DNA from: Symbiodinium microadriaticum | Lineage: Eukaryota; Sar; Dinophyceae; Suessiales; Symbiodiniaceae | Assembly: GCA_001939145.1 (NCBI GenBank) | Contig: LSRX01000788.1 | Span: 192,082 to 256,081 of the forward strand | Length of the DNA: 64,000 bases | Reading direction: 5' to 3' | Part shown: positions 59,640-64,000 of the stretch, one piece after another | How the letters are laid out: every line of letters starts with the position of its first letter | Numbering within the stretch: the first letter of the stretch is position 1 | The notes under the pieces: generated by a model | What the model saw: only the letters and a program-made list of their open reading frames with translations | The model's database searches: none | What the model was told of the DNA's origin: nothing | Position numbers and translations under genes: made by a program

Positions 59640-60136
59640 AACTAAGGGTGCTTTTTCTCGACGCTTTGTGCACCTGCTCAGATTATTCATGTCTTGTTTA
59701 GCTTACCGACAGGTCAGTTCCATGAGCAACCTGCATTATCAGTCACCCGAAGCATTCTTTAGGCCAGCAGAAAATCATCTAGCATAGATCGCAGAGCTGT
59801 TCAGAGAGATGGATCAGGAAATGATGAATGACACTCGTTGGCGAATCGACCGTGCTTCCACGGCACAGCTGTTGGAACTTTTGTGGCAAATATGGGATCG
59901 ACTCAATCGTCGTTTCAGGTTCATGGATGGTCCCATCAGATGTCACCGACAATGCGAGAGTTGCTCGAATCGCTGTTGTCACCACAGTCATTCCACGACT
60001 GAAGAAAGCCGACATGAATGGTACGGACCACACAGATGCTTCATCCACGATGACAACGGATATGAGTACTTGTGAACATCGACAGGAAAGGTTGCATCAG
60101 CATCAAAGACGACCGTTGCTTGCATTGTCTTTCTCT

Positions 60137-60180
<44 letters not shown>

Positions 60181-60305
60181 TGCACTCTCTCTCTCTCCCT
60201 CTGCATATGTGAGCATGAATCTGAAGGTACCTGCCGTGACAGCATTGATTTCAAGTTAGGCTCGAATCCCGTCAGCAGCGACCTTTCAGACCAGGTGTAG
60301 CACTT
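59640..60305 (+). other. Retroelement stretch between RT and last ORF
   Basis: Overlapping short frames (59809-60075 and 59828-60259) have no recognisable domain; the second runs into a (CT)n tract at about 60126-60200. One frame has several Cys/His pairs (CHRQCESC), which could be a zinc-knuckle relic, but the spacing is not a standard CCHC. Confidence 0.4.
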
Positions 60306-60310
60306 GGGAC

Positions 60311-60880
60311 ATGTCCGGATACGATTCGGACCTGGATTCCATACTCTTCTCTCCATCGGATGAAGAACAAGTTTCCTTTGACAGCATTCTTCGCACACCG
60401 GAGGAGATTGACAGTGATACACTGGACAACGATCAGATGTCTTCAGGTGGTAGCCATGAACACAGCAAGTCACTGAGTTCTGCTTGTGCATTGGAGCCGC
60501 CTTGCTCGTCACATGAGGCAGCAGGATCTGTAGCCGAGCCAATTCAGGATCAATCACAATCTGTGGTCGAGCCAATTCAGGATCCACCACAATCTGTCAC
60601 GAAGAAGCGCCGATTTCCTAGGCTAGGTGAGCACTTGGATGGTTCCAGGAAGTTTCGTCTCATTGTCAAATTTTGCCGCAAGAAGGTGTTTCTTCGTCGA
60701 CGACTGAAGGCTACCAAAGACTTGGATGACGATTTCTACATCCCGAATAGGGCCAAGCTTATTCTAGATTTCCTCAAGAATCATGGGGACAGAATGGTCA
60801 AGGAAAGGAACGGTCCGAGACAGTCTTTTCCCAGCACATTGGCATTGGTGCAACATGTCATGACCTGTCACAGGCCCTGA
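60311..60880 (+). CDS. Retroelement 3' ORF, acidic N-terminus and basic C-terminus
   Basis: 189 residues from MSGYDSDLDS to a TGA at 60878. The N-terminal half is Asp/Glu/Ser-rich and contains a short internal duplication (AEPIQDQSQS and VEPIQDPPQS). The second half is basic and ordered (FRLIVKFCRKKVFLRRRLK). It resembles the acidic first ORF in style but not obviously in sequence. Unrecognised. It lies just before the right terminal repeat, a position where Penelope-like elements usually have no gene. Confidence 0.5.
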   Translation: MSGYDSDLDSILFSPSDEEQVSFDSILRTPEEIDSDTLDNDQMSSGGSHEHSKSLSSACALEPPCSSHEAAGSVAEPIQDQSQSVVEPIQDPPQSVTKKRRFPRLGEHLDGSRKFRLIVKFCRKKVFLRRRLKATKDLDDDFYIPNRAKLILDFLKNHGDRMVKERNGPRQSFPSTLALVQHVMTCHRP

Positions 60881-60927
60881 CCAGGTATATATTGAGACTG
60901 CGCTGCAAGTTTCCCCCCTGCTGACAG

Positions 60928-61316
60928 GGTGTGTGTGTGTGTGTACACCCTGATTCTAAGCTAAGGGTCTTTGGAAGGCTACGCAACTCTTGTCATTCCC
61001 GCAGGGGCAGCGCAAGCATTTTCTTGTTCCCGCAAGGGGGAGCGCAGATATTTTCTTGTTCCCGCAGGGGAAGCGCAGGGGCGTCAGGCTCACCATACCT
61101 ACCTGACGCAACGAAGCTATGGTATGGTGAGGGAAGCATCGGTTGGCCACCGATGTGTACCTGCAAAATTTTCAATCTGAGTGCGCATCACACTGCTGTT
61201 GTCATGTTTCTGAGCTGCTTCAGGTGCTAGGGTTATGCAATCGCAGGCTGGGTAGGCCTAAACTTCTTTTGCAGTGGCGGAAGCCGACGATGCCTCTACC
61301 CCATATCTCCGTGTGT
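60928..61316 (+). repeat. Right terminal direct repeat of the retroelement
   Basis: A copy of 53036-53417 with the same hairpins and ~30 bp internal units, in the same orientation. It begins with a longer (GT)n and ends directly in a GT-rich microsatellite (about 61311-61342). No clear target-site duplication can be read, because both outer edges are GT repeats. Confidence 0.9.
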
Positions 61317-61341
61317 GCGCGTGTGCGTGTGTGTGTGTGTG

Positions 61342-64000
61342 TCAGCTGTCAGCGTGTCGGGAATGTGTGCATCCACGCACATCAAAATATAAAACGGCAC
61401 AACCAAACAATCCGCAGTGACAGTGCATGTGCCAGAGCTGAGTCGCCTCCGGCGATCCGCAATCCCTTTCTCCCTGAGACGACGTCTCCGCAAGCTCGAG
61501 ATCCAAGGCTCCGAGCTCGGCGTTCAATGCCGAGAGCTCCTGCAGGCAGCGCTTGTGCGCGTGCGTGTGTACGGTGCCACGCATGTTTCGTCCTCCTGCA
61601 GGTTCCTAGCCTGCACCGCCGCTGCTGTGGCATCGTCTTCTTCCGTGGAATTAGACTCGCTAAAACCAGCATCGACAGCATTTCCACGAGCAACTTCAGA
61701 GCAAGACCTCTCTGGCCTGCGGAGCAATCACTCGGTCACTAGGAGCAGAGGCCATCAGAATGCATCAACGCATGGACAACCACGACTTACCATGACCACA
61801 TCTCTCTGAACTTGAAAAACCAAGGCTCGGCGACGGTGCAGTTTGGGAGCTCTGCGCCGAAACAAAACTGAGCAAGGACCTTGCCTTGGAACCCCAACTC
61901 CCAGGGAGACCAGCCCCACTCAGTGTGTAGCTGGCACACCATGTTAAAGCTTCTATCCCACCTTTGATATCACACAATACCTGATCCACAGGATCATTCA
62001 GCATCTCCACCACTGGCGGCCGGTGCAACAGTGGCACCATCAGCTCGCCGCCTAGTCGCTGCCAGTCGTTCGGGCTTGCATCCGACATCGCGGGAGGCGA
62101 CATCACAAGTTGAACTGCAACTCGCAGGACAGTCTTGACATCGTCAGAACCTGAGAAAAGATCGGCCGGTCGCGGGCAGACCGCGATAAGATATGTGCTT
62201 GCACGCAAAACTGGGGAGAGCAGCCTGGCAAGTGTCTCCAGGCCGCATCCATCACTAGTATGGTCTGATATCTGCCACAGTCGGACGAGAGCTGCGAGGA
62301 GAACTCTGCCTGGAGGAGTCCATGTTTCCGAAAGCAGATCAAACACCGAAGCATCCGAAGCTCCAGGCTGTGTCGAAGTGAACAATGGAAAGCTGCCCGG
62401 TGCATTTCGAAGCACTTGGCGCAGGACCCCAAGACAGGAAGCATTGTCTTCTGACAAGGCTATTGCCTGAACAGTGTCCCTGTTGTCCAGCAGCACGGAC
62501 AATGCTCGAGCCACTTCCCTTCGCAAATCCATGGCCAACGGCACAGTGTACCAGAAGGAAACTTGCCCAATGCCCCAAAGGTAAGCAAACACCTCTGCCA
62601 ACATACTGGAATCGCTTTGGCTCCCTTGCATCCACGGTTTCCCGGGCGACTGTGCAAGCAAAAGCTGCACCACGAGGTCATGAAAGTGCAACTCGGGCAA
62701 GGCGGAGGAGTCGGAAAGTCGCCCAAAGCGTGCAGCAGCCAGGTGCAGCAGTGAGGCAACCTGCCGGACGGGTCTTGGAGGACAGACTGACAGGTTTGTT
62801 CCTGTCTGTGCCAGCCTGGATGAGTTCACAACCATGCACTCCAGTGTCGCATTGGCCACGGACCAGCTGCAAGATGCCAAGAAAAAGCAAAAGGCCGGAA
62901 AGCAGAGTTCCGTTTCGAGCAATGCTGCCACCCAGTTCTTCATTTCATCATCAAACACAACGCTTGAATCGGTAAGTGCCGCCTTCGGCACGTGACCGGT
63001 GCAAAGACTGACTTCCGCATCTATTGCTATCAGCGTGTCCACGGAGATGCCGGACGAGACTTGTTTCGGTGATGCGACATGTGCACAACCCTCCACTTGC
63101 AAAAATGCTCGCAAAAATAATCGAACGAGGAAGCGACCAAGGTCTTTCGAATTCAATAAGAACTCGTGCACGACCACCAAAGCCTGCATTCCGCGTGCAT
63201 CACGACGACCGTCATCGACGCGGTTGTCAGGGAGCGGCTGCAAACAGTGAGGCCACCGAAAAACAACTTCTTCAAGAAGAGTCACTGCTGTGCAGCCTGT
63301 GGTGCGGAGCACGGAATGCAAGTCGCATGTCGAACTTGCGTCGCCTGCGACTGGGCGGCTGTCGTCAGAGCCGATTAGGCTTCTTACTGGCCCTGTCAAA
63401 ATGCCTGCCAGCAAATCAACTGCGCCAGATGCCTGAGAAGCTAGAACATCTTGTGCAGAAGCTGTCTCAAGCTTTCCACATACAGCCTGAAGCGAATCGC
63501 AAAGAAGGTTAGCAATGGTGGCGACTTTATCCCGGTGCAGCGCAAAACGCTTGGCATCATAAACACTGCTGCCGAGCAGGGCTAGCGCGGCATCCAACCC
63601 TGCAGCTGCCAGAAACACGTTGAAAAGATGCATGCGCACGTCGTCGGCCAAAGCATGCGACGAGTCCAACGTGCCGCCCCCACGCAAGCTGATCTCCAAG
63701 ACTATATCGAAGGCCAGTTCTGCGAGTTGTCTCTCTGCAGACAGAGGACCCGCTACTGCATGCGATTGACTGTTATGCCAAGGCAGGGATGACAGCGGAG
63801 GAGGCATGCGGTTTGACACCCATACCACCATCGTCGGTGCCGCTGCTGGCAACAACATGGTGCAGAAGATGCCCACAAATGCTATGGAATGCCACTCATG
63901 CCGCACCAGTTGTGATACTTGCCACACAAGTGCACAGGGCGTCCGGCTGAGAAACTCATTCAGCACAGACTTGGACACACGCCCACACATGGCAATGAGG
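61342..64000 (-). CDS. Large alpha-helical protein, unrecognised, 5' end outside the window
   Basis: The main exon is open from the window edge (at least 741 codons from an ATG at 63990, which is probably internal) to about 61791. It is followed by exons 61711-61596 and 61539 to a stop near 61342. Junctions: GT-AG intron 61712-61790, and GA-AG intron 61540-61595, which joins AVQARNLQ to ELSALNAELGALDLE with the frame kept. The protein is Leu/Ala/Val-rich and almost entirely helical (LFNVFLAAAGLDAALALLG, RFLVRLFLRAFLQ, MDLRREVARALSVLL), as in HEAT/ARM-like scaffold proteins. A short Glu-rich, coiled-coil-like tail ends it. I recognise no family motif. The retroelement's right repeat ends 25 bases beyond the stop. 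Confidence 0.65.

Larger units (their letters stand above)
53036..61316 (+). mobile_element. Penelope-like retroelement with upstream GIY-YIG and terminal direct repeats
   Basis: An ~8.3 kb unit bounded by ~380 bp direct repeats. All its convincing ORFs are on the plus strand, opposite to the flanking host genes. In order: an acidic ORF, a Pro/Ser-rich ORF, an ORF with an HGT motif, an Arg/Ser-rich ORF, a coiled-coil ORF, a GIY-YIG endonuclease ORF, a long linker ORF, the reverse transcriptase and a 3' acidic ORF. The RT shows the Penelope-type pattern (motif A followed by FFNSVP, motif B MGSPLAP). GIY-YIG plus such an RT defines Penelope-like elements. Here the nuclease is encoded upstream of the RT, as described for a minority of families. 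Terminal repeats fit the pseudo-LTRs known in the group. No integrase, protease or RNase H was recognised. Frame changes and in-frame stops mean the copy may be inactive. Confidence 0.75.

Noticed and set aside
60255..60290. tRNA-like T-arm word (GGCTCGAATCCCG)
   Set aside because: No matching acceptor, D-arm or anticodon stem upstream at the right distance.
53036..61316. Classical LTR retrotransposon
   Set aside because: No primer-binding site next to the left repeat, no TG...CA repeat ends, and no protease, RNase H or integrase; the RT motifs are Penelope-like.
1..64000. CRISPR arrays, operons, bacterial promoters or terminators
   Set aside because: The window is nuclear eukaryotic DNA; the tandem repeats seen are minisatellites without unique spacers.

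Overview
The window looks like one end of a dinoflagellate chromosome or scaffold (Symbiodiniaceae-like or a relative). The evidence is: TTTAGGG/TTTAGGGG telomere-type repeats at bases 1-80; genes cut into many small exons; and introns that mostly begin GC or GA rather than GT while ending AG. I placed 18 splice junctions by protein continuity: about 10 are GC-AG, 5 GA-AG and 3 GT-AG. Genes also lie in long same-strand arrays, and there is decayed copia-type gag sequence. No prokaryotic gene organisation is present. Most reading frames in the window are shadows inside introns or repeats, so I report multi-exon genes as spans with the exons I can defend.

Layout. Bases 1-1,000 are telomere and subtelomeric minisatellite. 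From about 2.9 to 7.3 kb there is a poorly resolved plus-strand gene for a charged coiled-coil protein. 9.5-10.6 kb holds broken copia-like gag, followed by microsatellites and two adjacent minisatellites with 43-44 bp units (11.0-11.8 kb). 12.1-22.2 kb is a plus-strand ABC1/UbiB atypical kinase gene whose diagnostic motifs can all be read across introns. 24.1-24.5 kb is degenerate interstitial telomere-like DNA. About 30.4-36.3 kb is a plus-strand ABCB-type ABC transporter with a complete nucleotide-binding domain. 36.8-43.45 kb is a strikingly AT-rich, repeat-laden, gene-free block. To its right the host genes are on the minus strand: a small cytochrome b5 (45.1-45.5 kb), a mitochondrially targeted helical-repeat protein (46.5-48.4 kb), a low-complexity ORF pair (50.1-51.4 kb), and an alpha-helical protein running off the window end (61.3-64.0 kb). 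The AT-rich block therefore sits where a rightward gene array meets a leftward one.

The most interesting object is at 53.0-61.3 kb: an ~8.3 kb plus-strand retroelement bounded by ~380 bp direct repeats about 97% identical to each other. It carries several small ORFs, then a GIY-YIG endonuclease region, then a Penelope-type reverse transcriptase with the endonuclease upstream of the RT. The RT active-site box is FADN instead of the usual YxDD. An 84 bp tandem duplication, two in-frame TGA codons, a TAG and frame changes at T-runs interrupt its ORFs. It is either a partly decayed copy or an element that uses recoding. It lies immediately downstream of the stop codon of the minus-strand gene at 61.3-64 kb.

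Limits: I could not run database searches, splice predictors or alignments. Exon boundaries were placed by eye from protein continuity, and genes without recognised domains are reported at low confidence.
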